Source: Saccharothrix sp. ALI-22-I (GTDB lineage Bacteria > Actinomycetota > Actinomycetes > Mycobacteriales > Pseudonocardiaceae). Taken from it: a stretch of 61,676 nucleotides of DNA. Each line of letters opens with the position of its first letter. Positions within the stretch are counted from its first letter, which is position 1. The notes beneath the pieces are model-generated. The model saw only the letters and a list, made by a program, of their open reading frames with translations. It did no database searches and was not told the origin of the DNA. The DNA is taken from the NCBI RefSeq assembly GCF_001984175.1, contig NZ_MTQP01000034.1, positions 1 to 61,676 on the forward strand. Direction: 5' to 3'. Positions 37,197 through 47,259 of this stretch are shown here, piece by piece. Position numbers and translations under genes: made by a program.

Positions 37197-37664
37197 TCAT
37201 GCGGAGCGCAGCGCCTCCAGGGCCAGATCGGCGTGCACCTCCATCCGGGTCTCGCTCTTGACGACCTCCAGCACCCGCCGGTCCGCGCCGATGACGAACG
37301 TCCAGCGCCGGGTCCGCAGGGCCGAGAGCGGGCCCGGCAGCGGCACCTTCCGCCGCACACCGAACACCGCGGCCACGACACCGTCCGGATCGGACAGCAG
37401 CGGGTAGTCGAACCCGTTGGCCTCGGCGAACTCCCGCTGCCGGTCGACCGCGTCGGCGCTGATGCCGACCCGCTGGGCGCCCAGCTCGGCGAACTCCGCC
37501 GCGAGGTCGCGGAAGTGGCAGCTCTCCATCGTGCAGCCCGGTGTCATGGCGGCGGGGTAGAAGAAGACCACCACGGGGCCGGTGGCGGTGAACTCCGCCA
37601 GCGACCGCTCCTGCCCCTTGTGGTCCAGCAACGTGAAATCGGGAACCAGATCACCCTTGTCCAT
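37197..37664 (-). CDS. bcp: Bcp/PrxQ-type peroxiredoxin
   Basis: 155 aa thioredoxin-fold thiol peroxidase that reduces H2O2 and organic peroxides. Active-site block PAAMTPGCTMESC gives peroxidatic Cys44 and a resolving Cys49 five residues on, the PrxQ/BCP arrangement; the downstream Arg of the RTRRWTFVI region fits the conserved Arg. Length typical. The ATG (37664) is 72 nt from the upstream exporter stop; they may be cotranscribed. A role in protecting against by-products of the PTM flavoenzymes is only suggested by position. Confidence 0.92.
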   Translation of the reverse strand: MDKGDLVPDFTLLDHKGQERSLAEFTATGPVVVFFYPAAMTPGCTMESCHFRDLAAEFAELGAQRVGISADAVDRQREFAEANGFDYPLLSDPDGVVAAVFGVRRKVPLPGPLSALRTRRWTFVIGADRRVLEVVKSETRMEVHADLALEALRSA

Positions 37665-37735
37665 GGTTCGATCTTATTGCGCTGCAAACGGAACGAGTCC
37701 CGCCATTGCAGTGACATCGAGAGTCCTGAGTGGAC

Positions 37736-39169
37736 TCAGCGTGACGTTGACCCAGTGCGGACCGGGGCCGAGGTCCGCAGGAACAAGGCGATGCCCGCGG
37801 CGGCCAGGGCGGCGCACGCGCCCATCACCATGACCGCGCGGAAACCGGCCTGCGACAGGAGTTCCACCGAACCGGACACCGTGCTCATCCGCGACAGAAC
37901 GACGCCGGTCACCGCGCTGGACAGGGACGTCCCGATGGCTCGCACGAGCGAGTTGAGGCTGTTCCCGGCGGCCGTCTCGGACAGCGGCACGGCGGCCATG
38001 ACCAGCGAGGGCATCGCGCCGTAGGCCAGTCCGACACCGGCGCCGATGACGCTGGAGGCCAGCAACAGGTGCCAGACGGCCGACATCAGGACCGTGCCGA
38101 GGAGGTAGCCGGCGGCGACCACGACTGAACCCAGCACCAGGGTCGTCGCGGGGCCTTTGGCGGCCGAGACGCGGGCGGACAGCGGGGCCACGGCCATCAT
38201 GAGCAGCCCGGCCGGTGCGAGGACGAGGCCGACGACCGTCATCGACTGCCCCAGGCCGTAGCCGGTGGAGGTGGGCAGTTGCAGCAATTGGGGCAGTGCC
38301 AGCGATATCGCGAACATCGAGAAGCCCAGCACGGCCGAGGCCAGGTTGGTCAGCAGGACCTGGCGGCGTGCCGCGACGCGCAGGTCGACCAACGGCCGCG
38401 CGACGCGCAGCTCCCACCAACCCCATGCCACGAGGATCACGACGGCGACGCCGGACAGGCCGGTGGTGAGGCCGCTCGTCCACCCCCACTCGGCTCCTTC
38501 GGACACCGCCAACAGCAGGCAGACCAGCGCGGTGGACAGCCCGATCGCGCCGACCACGTCGAAGAACCCGCCGCCGCTGGTGCCGGACGCAGGCACCAGC
38601 GAGACCACGAGCACCACCGTGAGCACGGCCAGACCGCCGGAGATCCAGAACACCAGCCGCCAGTCCGCGCGGTCGGCCAGCACGGTCGCCGCGGGCAGTC
38701 CCAGCGCGCCGCCCACCCCCAGCGACGCGCTCATCATGGCGATGGCCGGGCCGAGGCGTTCGGCCGGCAGCACGTCCCGCATGATGCTGATCCCGAGCGG
38801 GACGACGCCCGCCGCCAAGCCCTGCAACACCCTTCCCACCACCATCGGGGCCAGGCTGTCGCTGAGCGCGGCGACCACCGACCCGGCCGCCAGCAGCACC
38901 AGACTGGCGAGCAGCATCCGGCGCTTGCCGTACATGTCCCCGAGCCGCCCGACCGTAGGCGTGGCGACCGCGGCGGCGAGCAGTGTCGCGGTGACCACCC
39001 AGGTGGCATCCGATGGCGAGGCGTGCAGCAGTCGGGGCAGTTGGGGAATCAGGGGAATCGCGATCGTCTGCGTCAGCGCGACCACGATGCCGCCCAGCGC
39101 GAGCACCGCGACGACGGCACCCGGGGTGGGAGGTGTGGACGGGCCGGTGGCGCGCAGGGCGCTGGGCAT
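37736..39169 (-). CDS. MFS exporter, DHA2 (14-TM) family
   Basis: 477 aa with about 14 predicted helices; motif A is GRLGDMYGKRRML. The N-terminus begins with a short Pro/Thr-rich tail before the first helix (VVAVLALGGIVVAL). Similar in type but not closely to the exporter at 11302-12924. It lies next to the PTM cluster on the opposite strand and is a candidate PTM exporter or immunity gene; PTM clusters do not always carry one, so this is inference. ATG at 39169. Confidence 0.9.
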   Translation of the reverse strand: MPSALRATGPSTPPTPGAVVAVLALGGIVVALTQTIAIPLIPQLPRLLHASPSDATWVVTATLLAAAVATPTVGRLGDMYGKRRMLLASLVLLAAGSVVAALSDSLAPMVVGRVLQGLAAGVVPLGISIMRDVLPAERLGPAIAMMSASLGVGGALGLPAATVLADRADWRLVFWISGGLAVLTVVLVVSLVPASGTSGGGFFDVVGAIGLSTALVCLLLAVSEGAEWGWTSGLTTGLSGVAVVILVAWGWWELRVARPLVDLRVAARRQVLLTNLASAVLGFSMFAISLALPQLLQLPTSTGYGLGQSMTVVGLVLAPAGLLMMAVAPLSARVSAAKGPATTLVLGSVVVAAGYLLGTVLMSAVWHLLLASSVIGAGVGLAYGAMPSLVMAAVPLSETAAGNSLNSLVRAIGTSLSSAVTGVVLSRMSTVSGSVELLSQAGFRAVMVMGACAALAAAGIALFLRTSAPVRTGSTSR

Positions 39170-39460
39170 GCGGAGGTCTCCGTGGGGCCTGGGAGGGCAG
39201 CCGGTCCATAAGGTCGCCCGATCCGGATTGGTCCCGCCCCGTCGACACCTGGAGAGCCGTTGTGCCGCTAGGGGTTCAGGGTGCGATGAGGGCGGTGGTC
39301 GACCCTCCGATCGTTGCCGGTGCCGGCGAGTACGACAACACCATCACCCCGCACCGCTTCGGCACCACCGCACCCGTCGCGGTGCCCGGTCGACCGTCTG
39401 CCGCTCCTAAGACCGCATCTCATTTGGGTGTTCTCGGGCGGGCGATATCGTTGATCAACG

Positions 39461-39795
39461 ATGAGCGATGTGGAGAAGTGGTGCCCGGAGCCGTTGTGGC
39501 TGCTGGTACGTCCGTTGCTGCCCGACGCGCCGCAACGCCACCAGGGCGGAGGCCGGCGTCGCCTGGACGACCGCGCGGTACTGGCATCGATCCTGTACGT
39601 GCTGCAGACCGGGTGCGCCTGGTCTGCACTGCCCACGTCGTTCGGGGTCAGCGCTCCGACCGCGCACCGCCGGTTCACCGAGTGGGTCCAAGCGGACGTC
39701 GTCATCCGGTTGCACCGGACGCTGCTGGATCTGCTCGTTTCGGCCGGGGCGATCGACTGGTCGCGTGCGTCGGTGGACAGCATGCACGTCCGCAA
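39461..39795 (+). pseudogene. IS5-family transposase, 5' fragment
   Basis: Starts ATGAGCGATGTG and reads the N-terminal domain of actinobacterial IS5-type transposases (CPEPLWLLVRPLLP, LDDRAVLASILYVLQTGCAW, APTAHRRFTEW) up to the first DDE aspartate block ASVDSMHVR. Similarity stops there, so the second Asp and the Glu are missing. About 112 of some 270 codons remain. The left IS end may be near 39,409 but no matching right end is present. Confidence 0.8.
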
Positions 39796-39839
39796 CGAAC
39801 AGGACACGACTCCTCGTAGGTCGGCGCGGGGCGGCGACC

Positions 39840-40747
39840 CTACGGGTTCGCCGGAACTTTTCGCGGCCTTTCGTGGGCGAGCAGTCGAACCGTGGCGGCG
39901 CGCAGCTCGCCGGCGCGGCGGTGGTGCTCGTCGTCGGAGCCGGTGTCCACGTCGGCGGCTGCGTCGCAAAGTCGGCGGGTCAGGTGCTGCTCCACCACCG
40001 CGGCGCCGTGTTCGGGGTCCTGGCCATAGGGCAGGTAATGCTCGATGAGCAGCGGGTCGACGACCTGCGGACGACCCCGGTCGTCGGCGGAGTGCCCGGC
40101 TACCCCGGTCCGATGGGATGGCCAGGTGAACGCGTCGGGGGTGCTTGCGGAGTGCACGTGCAGCAGCCCGCTCTCCCGCGCCAGTGACAGCCACGAGGGC
40201 AGCAGGCCCGTCGGCGCCGCCGGGACGGGTTGGCGTCCCAGCGGCAGCAGCCTGCCGCGGTCACTCGCACCGTGCCGCAGAATGCCCAGCACGAGCAGTT
40301 CCTGCCGGATGCCGGCGGCCGGAACGGGGTCCTGCGGTGTGCACTTGATCGGGAACCACCGCAGCAGGGTGGCGCGACGCCCTCCGTGCGGGCCGCTTCG
40401 AGTACCAGGCGGGCCGAGAGTTCGAACGCGAGAGTGCAGATGCGGCAGCGCACCGCCCGCCCGGCCAGCGCGTCGGCCAGGGCGCTGCGGGGGCAAGCAC
40501 CAGCGGCCCGTCGCAGGCGGTGCACCGGTACCGGGCGGGAGCCGTGGTCTCGACGCCGGCGCCGGCGAGGTGATGCGGCGCTCACGGCACCGGGCGGCGA
40601 TAACCTTGGCCTGCTCCGCCCAGTGCGGACCGCCGAACAACATCGTGCCGTCAAGGTTCCAGTAGGCGCGGCCGAAGGCGACGAGCGCGTCCGGTGCGTC
40701 GGGCCTGGCCCGCACCTCCAGGTCCACCGGTTCGAGCATCTGCTCGA
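39840..40747 (-). pseudogene. Frameshifted or decayed gene of unknown family
   Basis: Gene-like minus-strand sequence is spread over three frames. Reading downward: MLEPVDLEVRARPD... and AYWNLDGTMLFGG, then in a second frame RCTACDGPLVLAPA, then in a third ALADALAGRAVRCRICTLAF, then back to the first frame with LLVLGILRHGASDRGRLLP and LLIEHYLPYGQDP down to the stop at 39840. The CxxC ... CxxC spacing suggests a zinc-ribbon-like protein. Several frameshifts would be needed to join it. It abuts the broken IS5 element. No family assigned. Confidence 0.4.
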
Positions 40748-41274
40748 CACCACCCGGTCGCGGCGCTGTTCCCATCGCCGTGGGTTCCCGATCGGGTGAT
40801 GCGGGACGGTTGTGGCCTCCTCGACACCAGGCGACAGCCGTGACGGTGCCGTGGGTTCCCGTTGGATGGCTACGGGTACTCATCCCGGCTATCTCGGATT
40901 CGTCGAGGCCGCCACGGGAGATCAGCATGTGCACGAGGTCGGCCGGCAGAGCCCCCCGCCGGAGGCTCGGGTGTCCCGAGAGCAGGTTTGATGTCGTCCT
41001 GCACGCACGACCAGAACGCCGTTCGTCATGGGCGACAACGCGGCGAATCAGTTCCACAAGGAGTTGGTCAGCCATGGTGGCAGGGGCAGGCACGGGTACT
41101 CCTGGTGATCGCGAAGCCTCGGCAACTTCATGATCGCCAAGCCCGTGCATGCGCTCCGTCTCGGGTGATCAAACACCCCGATCCGCGTGACCTCTTACCT
41201 GAGAGGTAATCGACAGCACTACTCCAGCCGGGAAAGGTGATCACGTCATCCGACCCCGACGAGGAGTGGCAAGC
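40748..41274. other. Intergenic stretch, no gene supported
   Basis: About 525 bp between the decayed minus-strand gene and the NTF2-like gene. An open minus-strand frame extends into it from the decayed gene but has no recognisable features. The 3' end (41,215-41,266) holds the ribosome site GAGGAG and presumably the promoter of the next gene. Confidence 0.5.
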
Positions 41275-42201
41275 GTGCGGAAACGAATTATGACAGTGCT
41301 GGGTGTGCTGGCCGGCGCCACCGCGATGCTGGGCGCCGGCACCCCGACCGAACCCGTGGTCGAGGGCGCCGACTCGCCGAACGCCCAGGCGTTCATCGAC
41401 CGGCAGACCAGGTTCGGCACGATGCCGACCAGCCAGGAGCGGATCGACTTCTACGCGGAGGAGATCTTCGACGAGCACGCCACCCTCTGGGAGGCCGCGG
41501 GCACGGTGATCCAGGGCAGGGAGGCAATCCGCACCGCGATCGCGGCGTCGCTGACCAAGCTGCCGTCGTTCCGCATGCGCCCGACGCGGATCTCGGTGGA
41601 CGGCAACGTGGTCCTGTACGGCGCGCACAACGAGGTGGAGATCCGCGGCACCACCATCAGCTACCCGGCGATCTACCGAGTGGTGCTGGGCGACGACGGC
41701 CGGGTGATCCAGGGCCGGCGTTACTACGATCGTCACACCTGGTTCAGCCCACTGGACCCGACGCTGCCGAACTTGTTCTCCGGAGTACGGGACACGGCCG
41801 AACAGATCCCCGGCCAGGTCCCCCGGCCGGGGGACCTGGCGGCCAGGACCGCGGCCTGGAACACCAGGGACGTCGCGGCGCTGGCCGCCTCCACCGGCCC
41901 ACTGACCGGCACCGGCCTGGGCGACGGCCAACTGCGCACCCCAGGCGGCAAGGCCGAGTACCTGCGACGGCTGTTCGGCAAGATCGAGAGCATGCAGATG
42001 AAACCGGGCCAGACCGTTCGCACCAGAGAGGCCACCTACCAGGAGTGGTACGGCACGGTGACGACGTCGGAGCGCCCAACCCCGACGACCTTCGGCATCA
42101 TCGAACGGTTCGACCGCCGAAACGGCTGGACACTGTCGTTCGACACGTTGCCGCTGATAGCCGGCCCCGCCAAGGTGGCGGAGCTGTACGGAATGCTGTG
42201 A
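41275..42201 (+). CDS. Exported protein with two NTF2/SnoaL-like domains
   Basis: 308 aa from GTG 41275, 8 nt after GAGGAG; an earlier in-frame GTG at 41266 overlaps that ribosome site. The N-terminus is a signal-peptide-like [22 protein letters not shown]. Two SnoaL/NTF2-like cone domains can be seen: residues about 45-160 ([30 protein letters not shown] ... [19 protein letters not shown]) and about 190-305 ([22 protein letters not shown] ... YGTVTT). Such folds can be isomerases, cyclases or ligand-binding proteins; no catalytic residues can be assigned. The stop overlaps the GTG of the XRE regulator (42198-42201). Confidence 0.75.
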   Translation: MRKRIMTVLGVLAGATAMLGAGTPTEPVVEGADSPNAQAFIDRQTRFGTMPTSQERIDFYAEEIFDEHATLWEAAGTVIQGREAIRTAIAASLTKLPSFRMRPTRISVDGNVVLYGAHNEVEIRGTTISYPAIYRVVLGDDGRVIQGRRYYDRHTWFSPLDPTLPNLFSGVRDTAEQIPGQVPRPGDLAARTAAWNTRDVAALAASTGPLTGTGLGDGQLRTPGGKAEYLRRLFGKIESMQMKPGQTVRTREATYQEWYGTVTTSERPTPTTFGIIERFDRRNGWTLSFDTLPLIAGPAKVAELYGML

Positions 42202-42959
42202 ACTCGTTCGGGGACCTGCTGCGCCAGTGGCGGCAGCGGCGGCGGTTGAGCCAGCTGGACTTGGCCATCGACGCGGAGATCTCGGCACGGCACCTGAGCT
42301 TCCTGGAGACGGGCCGCGCCCAACCGAGCCGCGCCATGACCCTGCTCTTGGCCGACCGCCTGGATGTCCCACTACGTGAACGCAACCACCTGCTGCTGGC
42401 GGCGGGTTACGCCCCGGTCCACCCGGAGCGCTCACTGGACGATCCACAGATGAGCCCGGCCCGAGCGGTGCTGGACGCGTTTCTCGCCGGCCACGAGCCG
42501 AACCCGGCGCTGGTCGTGGACCGACAGTGGAACCTGTTGCTGGCCAACCAGGCGGCAGGTCTGTTCCTGGAAGGCGCCGCACCGGAGCTGATCGAACCGC
42601 CGATCAACGTCCTGCGCCTGACCCTGCACCCCGACGGACTGGCCAGAAGGCTGGCCAACCTGGACGAGGTGCGCGACCACCTGCTCCACCGCCTGGCAAG
42701 GGAGGCAGCCTTCACGGGAGATCCCGAACTGGCGGCCTTGCACGAGGAACTGTCCGGGTACGGTCCCACCCGCACGTCGCCGGACCCGGTTCACGAGATC
42801 GCCCTACCCATCCGCATCCGCGACGGCGAGCAGGTGCTCAACTTCCTCAGCACCATCACGACGTTCGGCACCGCCCTGGACGTCGTCCTGGCAGAGCTGA
42901 CTATCGAGGCGTTCTACCCGGCTGACCCGCGGACGGCCGATGCCCTTCTGCGGAGGTGA
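42198..42959 (+). CDS. XRE-family regulator with MmyB-like ligand-binding domain
   Basis: 253 aa from GTG 42198, overlapping the upstream stop (GTGA). N-terminal HTH_3 ([33 protein letters not shown], spread over residues 10-45) and a C-terminal MLTR/MmyB PAS-like domain with the hallmark [20 protein letters not shown] segment and the final [22 protein letters not shown]. MmyB-type regulators bind fatty-acid-like or hydrophobic ligands and often sit beside the enzyme they control. Here the partner is the coupled NTF2-like exported protein, an unusual pairing. Confidence 0.9.
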   Translation: MNSFGDLLRQWRQRRRLSQLDLAIDAEISARHLSFLETGRAQPSRAMTLLLADRLDVPLRERNHLLLAAGYAPVHPERSLDDPQMSPARAVLDAFLAGHEPNPALVVDRQWNLLLANQAAGLFLEGAAPELIEPPINVLRLTLHPDGLARRLANLDEVRDHLLHRLAREAAFTGDPELAALHEELSGYGPTRTSPDPVHEIALPIRIRDGEQVLNFLSTITTFGTALDVVLAELTIEAFYPADPRTADALLRR

Positions 42960-43110
42960 GTCCTTCTCGGACTCGGATGTTGGATTTGATGCAGCCACGA
43001 GCAGACGCGGCAGAGCCGGGGCGACGACCGTTGCCCGAACTGAGCGATGCGGGCGGGCATCGGCCGGCGGTTCGCCGTGCGCTCGACCGTTGTTCGAGTG
43101 TGGCGGTGTG

Positions 43111-43710
43111 TCAGTCGCGTCGGTAGTGGGCCTTGATGTGGAAGCGTTCGCCCTGGGGGCCGAGGATGCTCAGGAACTCCACGGAGTGCGCGTCGGCGTT
43201 GCCGAACCAGTGTGGGAGATGGGTGTCGAATTCGGCGACCTCGCCGGCGGTGAGCACGAAGTCCTCTTCGCCGAGGATTATTCGCAGTCGTCCATTGAGG
43301 ACGTACAGCCAGTGGTAACCCTCGTGTGAGCGGGGCTCCGGTTCCATGTGGTCGGTCAAACCGGCCGGGAGGATCTGCTTGTGCACCTGCAGCCCGCCCG
43401 GGTTGCGGGTCAACGGGATGACGGTCATGCCGTTGTGGCCGAACGGACGTGGGTACACGCGCGGGTCACCACTCGCTGGGGCGCCCACGAGTTGGTCGAG
43501 CGGCACTTGGTAGGCCCTGGCCAATGGCAGCAGCAGCTCCAGGCCCGGTTTGCGGTGACCGGACTCCAACCGCGACAGCGTGCTGATCGGGATGCCGGTG
43601 GTCTCCGACAGGGTGGCGAGGGTCGCTCCGCCGCGTGGCGCATGACGCCTCCGGGTGAAACCACGTCGTCCACCGGTACCTCCTCGTCGTCGCGGCTGAC
43701 GACAGCGCAT
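43111..43710 (-). CDS. XRE-cupin transcriptional regulator
   Basis: About 199 aa from ATG 43710; a longer Arg-rich N-terminus is open but not protein-like. HTH: RGGATLATLSETTGIPISTL followed by SRLESGHRKPGLELLLPLARAY. C-terminal cupin: HEGYHWLYVLNGRLRIILGEEDFVLTAGEVAEFDTHLPHWFGN, with the His residues of a metal-binding cupin partly kept. Such regulators sense small ligands and repress neighbouring catabolic genes. It is divergent from the CocE-type hydrolase gene 98 bp away and is its likely regulator. The start is uncertain because the helix-1 region is shorter than usual, and a neighbouring frame also looks gene-like there. Confidence 0.8.
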   Translation of the reverse strand: MRCRQPRRRGGTGGRRGFTRRRHAPRGGATLATLSETTGIPISTLSRLESGHRKPGLELLLPLARAYQVPLDQLVGAPASGDPRVYPRPFGHNGMTVIPLTRNPGGLQVHKQILPAGLTDHMEPEPRSHEGYHWLYVLNGRLRIILGEEDFVLTAGEVAEFDTHLPHWFGNADAHSVEFLSILGPQGERFHIKAHYRRD

Positions 43711-43808
43711 CTGCGCTTGCGCCGGTACACCCGTTCGGGTGTGCCGCGGGGTGTCGCCGGTCTGCCAGGGTCCGGTCGCTCCCATCGGTGTGAGGAACGA
43801 GGCCACCA

Positions 43809-45515
43809 GTGCTTGACGTGACGATCGAACACGACGCGCCAGCCACGATGCGTGACGGCGTCGTGCTGCGGGCGGATGTGTACCGGCCCACGACGGGCGG
43901 TCCGTGGCCCGTGCTGCTGGCCCGGCCTCCCTACGGCAAGAACATGCCGATGCTCGCCGGCCTGATGGATCCGGTCGGCAAGGCACGGCGCGGGTTCATC
44001 GTCATCGTCCAGGACACGAGGGGCCGGTTCGCCTCGGACGGCGAGTGGGAGCCGTGGACGTTCGAGATGGACGACGGCTACGACACGGTCCGCTGGGCCG
44101 CCGCGCTCCCGGGGGCGAACGGGTCCGTCGGGATGTTCGGGGCCAGCTACTTCGGCAACACCCAGTGGATGGCCGCGCTCGCGAAGCCGCCGGAGTTGAA
44201 GGCGATCGCGCCGATGGTCACCTGGTCGGAGCCGGACGACGGGCTCTTCGCCCGCGGTGGGGCGAGCGAGCTGGGCATCACGGTGCCGTGGTCGCTCATG
44301 CAGGGAGCCGACACCCTGCTGCGCCGGCACGCCGGCGATCCGATGGCCCTGGGGCAGTCGCTCATGGCGCTGGTCGGTGACCTCGACGCGGTCGCGGACA
44401 CCACGTACTGGGAGCTGCCCGCCGGTCGCCACCCTGTCTTCGAGCGGCACGGCATCCGGGAGCTGGGTTTCGAGCGGTCGCGACGCGAGCCGGAGTGGAG
44501 CGCGTCCTGCCGGGTCGCCGGGCGGCAATCGGAGGTTGATCTGCCGAGCTTGCACACCGGGGGCTGGTACGACATCTTCTGCCAGGGCACGCTCGACAAC
44601 TTCACCGCGATGCGGGCGGCCGGCCGCCCGGCGACGCTGGTCATGGGACCGTGGTCCCACACCGGCCAAATGGGATACCTCGGCGAGGTCAACTTCGGGA
44701 TGGCCGCGAGCGCGGAGCTGCTGGGCTTTCGCGGCAGGCTCGCCGACCTCGAACTCGGCTGGTTCAGCCGGTGGCTCACGCCGGACGCCGAGGACACCGC
44801 CGTCGCGGATGCACCGCGGTCGGGGTTGCCGCCGGTCCTGCTGTTCGTCATGGGTGTCAACCAATGGCGAGAGGAGCAAGAGTGGCCTCTCGCCCGTGCC
44901 GTCGACACGGACCTGTTCCTGCGCGCAGGTGACCGGCTCGCCTTCCAGGCCCCGGAGTCCGAAGAAGGAACCGACACCTACACCTACGACCCCGCCGACC
45001 CGGTGCCGACTACCGGCGGAGCCTTGCTGATGTCGAACGAGTTCCCGCCCGGCCCGCTCAACCAAGCAGCGGTCGAAGCACGACCGGACGTGCTGGTCTA
45101 CACGACCGACCCACTCGTCGAGGAGCTGGAGGTCACCGGGCGCGTCCAGGCCTTCATCCACGCGGCGACCGACGCGCCGACGACCGACTGGGTCGTCCGC
45201 CTCTGTGACGTCGACACCCGGGGCGTTTCGCGGAACGTCGTCGACGGGATCGTGCGTGCGACGGCTGCGCCGGGGGAGTTCACCGAGCAGGTCGTCGATC
45301 TGTGGTCCACCAGCTACGTGTTCCTTGCCGGTCACCGCATCCGGGTGCACGTCACGTCCAGCAACTTCCCGCGATGGGACCGGAACTTGAACACCGGCGA
45401 GCCCATCGACCAGGGAACGCGCTCGCGGCCGGCCCGGCAGGAGATCGCCCACGACGCGACCCGGCCCTCCCGCATCGTGCTTCCGGTGATCCCGGCCCTC
45501 ACGAGCGGCCAATAG
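43809..45515 (+). CDS. CocE/NonD-family alpha/beta hydrolase (X-Pro peptidase/acylase type)
   Basis: 568 aa. N-terminal alpha/beta-hydrolase domain with MRDGVVLRADVYRP, the oxyanion region ARPPYGK, RGRFASDGEW and nucleophile elbow GMFGASYFGN (Ser of GxSYxG); C-terminal jelly-roll domain typical of the S15 family (PLVEELEVTGRVQAFIHAATDAPTTDW). Acts on ester or amide bonds of small substrates (cocaine esterase, glutaryl-acylase-like enzymes). GTG start at 43809 behind GAGGAACGAGG. No signal peptide, so cytosolic. First gene of the 43,809-48,189 run, with a 66-nt gap to the acyl-CoA synthetase, suggesting it frees a carboxylic acid that the next enzyme activates. Confidence 0.9.
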   Translation: MLDVTIEHDAPATMRDGVVLRADVYRPTTGGPWPVLLARPPYGKNMPMLAGLMDPVGKARRGFIVIVQDTRGRFASDGEWEPWTFEMDDGYDTVRWAAALPGANGSVGMFGASYFGNTQWMAALAKPPELKAIAPMVTWSEPDDGLFARGGASELGITVPWSLMQGADTLLRRHAGDPMALGQSLMALVGDLDAVADTTYWELPAGRHPVFERHGIRELGFERSRREPEWSASCRVAGRQSEVDLPSLHTGGWYDIFCQGTLDNFTAMRAAGRPATLVMGPWSHTGQMGYLGEVNFGMAASAELLGFRGRLADLELGWFSRWLTPDAEDTAVADAPRSGLPPVLLFVMGVNQWREEQEWPLARAVDTDLFLRAGDRLAFQAPESEEGTDTYTYDPADPVPTTGGALLMSNEFPPGPLNQAAVEARPDVLVYTTDPLVEELEVTGRVQAFIHAATDAPTTDWVVRLCDVDTRGVSRNVVDGIVRATAAPGEFTEQVVDLWSTSYVFLAGHRIRVHVTSSNFPRWDRNLNTGEPIDQGTRSRPARQEIAHDATRPSRIVLPVIPALTSGQ

Positions 45516-45581
45516 CGTGAGTGGCACCACTCCCGGCCCGTCTGCAACCGTTTAATGGCACCGATGCGATGAGGAGCTGAC

Positions 45582-47258
45582 GTGACGAGTAGCCACCGCA
45601 CCCTTGCAGCGCCGGCGAGGCCGTCCTACGCCTCCGGCCCTTCCGACGTGCCGTTGCTCGGAGACACCATAGGGGACGACTTCGACCGCACGGTCGCCGC
45701 GGACCCGGAACGTGAAGCCCTGGTGGAAGTCGCGACGGGCCGGCGGTGGACCTACGCGCAGTTGCGCGCCGACGTCGACATCCTCGCCCTGGGTCTGCTC
45801 GACGCCGGCGTGGACAAGGGCGACCGGGTCGGTATCTGGGCGCCGAACGTGGCCGAGTGGACACTGTTGCAGTACGCGACGGCGAAGATCGGCGCGATCC
45901 TGGTCAACATCAACCCGAGCTACCGGACGCACGAGCTGGAGTACGTGCTCAAGCAGGCCGCGATCTCGCTGCTGGTGTCGGCACGGGAGTTCAAGACGTC
46001 GGACTACGCCGCGATGATCGAGGAGGTCCGCGGGAACTGCTCGCGGCTGCGCTCGGTGGTGCTGATCGGGTCGGGTGAGTGGGACGGGCTGCTGGAGGCC
46101 GGTCGGGGCGGGGACGCGGCGCGGCTGGCGCAGGCGCAGGCCGCGCTGTCGCCGGACGACCCGATCAACATCCAGTACACCTCCGGGACGACGGGCTTCC
46201 CGAAAGGTGCGACCCTGTCGCACCACAACATCCTCAACAACGGCTACTTCGTCGGCGCCATCTGCGGTTACACACCGGAGGACCGGGTGTGCATCACGGT
46301 GCCGTTCTACCACTGCTTCGGCATGGTGATGGGCAACCTGGCCTGCACCTCCCACGGCTGCACCATGGTCATCCCGGCGGAGGGCTTCGACCCGAAGTCG
46401 ACCCTGGAGGCGGTGGCGCAAGAGCGGTGCACCTCGCTGTACGGGGTGCCGACGATGTTCATCGCCGAGCTCAACCACCCGGACTTCGAGTCCTACGACC
46501 TGTCGAGCCTGCGGACGGGGATCATGGCCGGGTCGCCGTGCCCGGTCGAGGTGATGAAGCAGGTCGTGTCCCGGATGGGTATGGAGGAGGTCACGATCTG
46601 CTACGGCATGACCGAGACCAGCCCCGTCTCCACCCAGACGCGCGCCGACGACTCCCTCGAACTGCGCGTCTCGACCGTCGGGCGGGTGCACCCACACCTG
46701 GAGATCAAGCTGGTCGACCCGGACACGGGGCTGACCGTGCCGCGCGGCACGCCGGGGGAGCTGTGCACCCGCGGGTACTCGGTGATGCTCGGGTACTGGA
46801 ACGAGCCGGAGAAGACCGCCGAGGCGATCGACGCCGCGCGGTGGATGCACACCGGCGACCTGGCGGTGATGGACGACGACGGGTACGTCAACATCACCGG
46901 CCGGATCAAGGACATGGTCATCCGGGGCGGGGAGAACATCTACCCACGGGAGATCGAGGAGTTCCTCTACACCCACCCCGACATCCTTGACGCCCAGGTC
47001 GTCGGCGTCCCGGACGTCAAGTACGGCGAGGAGCTCTGCGCCTGGGTCAAGCTGCGCGACGGGGCCGGCGAGATGACGGCCGGGAGCCTCAAGGCCTTCG
47101 CCGCCGGGAAGCTCGCGCACTACAAGATCCCGCGCTACGTCCTGGTCGTCGACGAGTTCCCGATGACAGTCACCGGCAAGGTCCGCAAGGTCGAGATGCG
47201 TGCCAAATCCGTCCAGATCCTCGACCTGGGCGAGGCCGCCGCGATCAGGAACGCCTGA
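45582..47258 (+). CDS. AMP-forming acyl-CoA synthetase (FadD-like)
   Basis: 558 aa. All ANL-superfamily cores are visible: [18 protein letters not shown] (A3), YGMTETSPV (A5), [13 protein letters not shown] (A7), [16 protein letters not shown] (A8) and the catalytic lysine motif [14 protein letters not shown] near the C-terminus. Closest in layout to medium/short-chain fatty-acid CoA ligases (FadD35/AtuH-type). GTG start at 45582 after GAGGAGC. Only 1 nt separates its stop from the HMG-CoA-lyase-like ATG. Confidence 0.93.
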   Translation: MTSSHRTLAAPARPSYASGPSDVPLLGDTIGDDFDRTVAADPEREALVEVATGRRWTYAQLRADVDILALGLLDAGVDKGDRVGIWAPNVAEWTLLQYATAKIGAILVNINPSYRTHELEYVLKQAAISLLVSAREFKTSDYAAMIEEVRGNCSRLRSVVLIGSGEWDGLLEAGRGGDAARLAQAQAALSPDDPINIQYTSGTTGFPKGATLSHHNILNNGYFVGAICGYTPEDRVCITVPFYHCFGMVMGNLACTSHGCTMVIPAEGFDPKSTLEAVAQERCTSLYGVPTMFIAELNHPDFESYDLSSLRTGIMAGSPCPVEVMKQVVSRMGMEEVTICYGMTETSPVSTQTRADDSLELRVSTVGRVHPHLEIKLVDPDTGLTVPRGTPGELCTRGYSVMLGYWNEPEKTAEAIDAARWMHTGDLAVMDDDGYVNITGRIKDMVIRGGENIYPREIEEFLYTHPDILDAQVVGVPDVKYGEELCAWVKLRDGAGEMTAGSLKAFAAGKLAHYKIPRYVLVVDEFPMTVTGKVRKVEMRAKSVQILDLGEAAAIRNA

Positions 47259-47259
47259 C

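Noticed and set aside
37143..43800. Search for a PTM P450 (ftdF-type) near the cluster
   Set aside because: No heme-binding FxxGxxxC motif or P450-like frame on either strand in this stretch; nearest genes are a peroxiredoxin and an exporter.
43425..45530. Minus-strand frame running under the CocE gene into the XRE-cupin region
   Set aside because: The part under CocE is a shadow. Only the short stretch near 43,650-43,710 is coding-like, and it may reflect an uncertain start or frameshift of the regulator.
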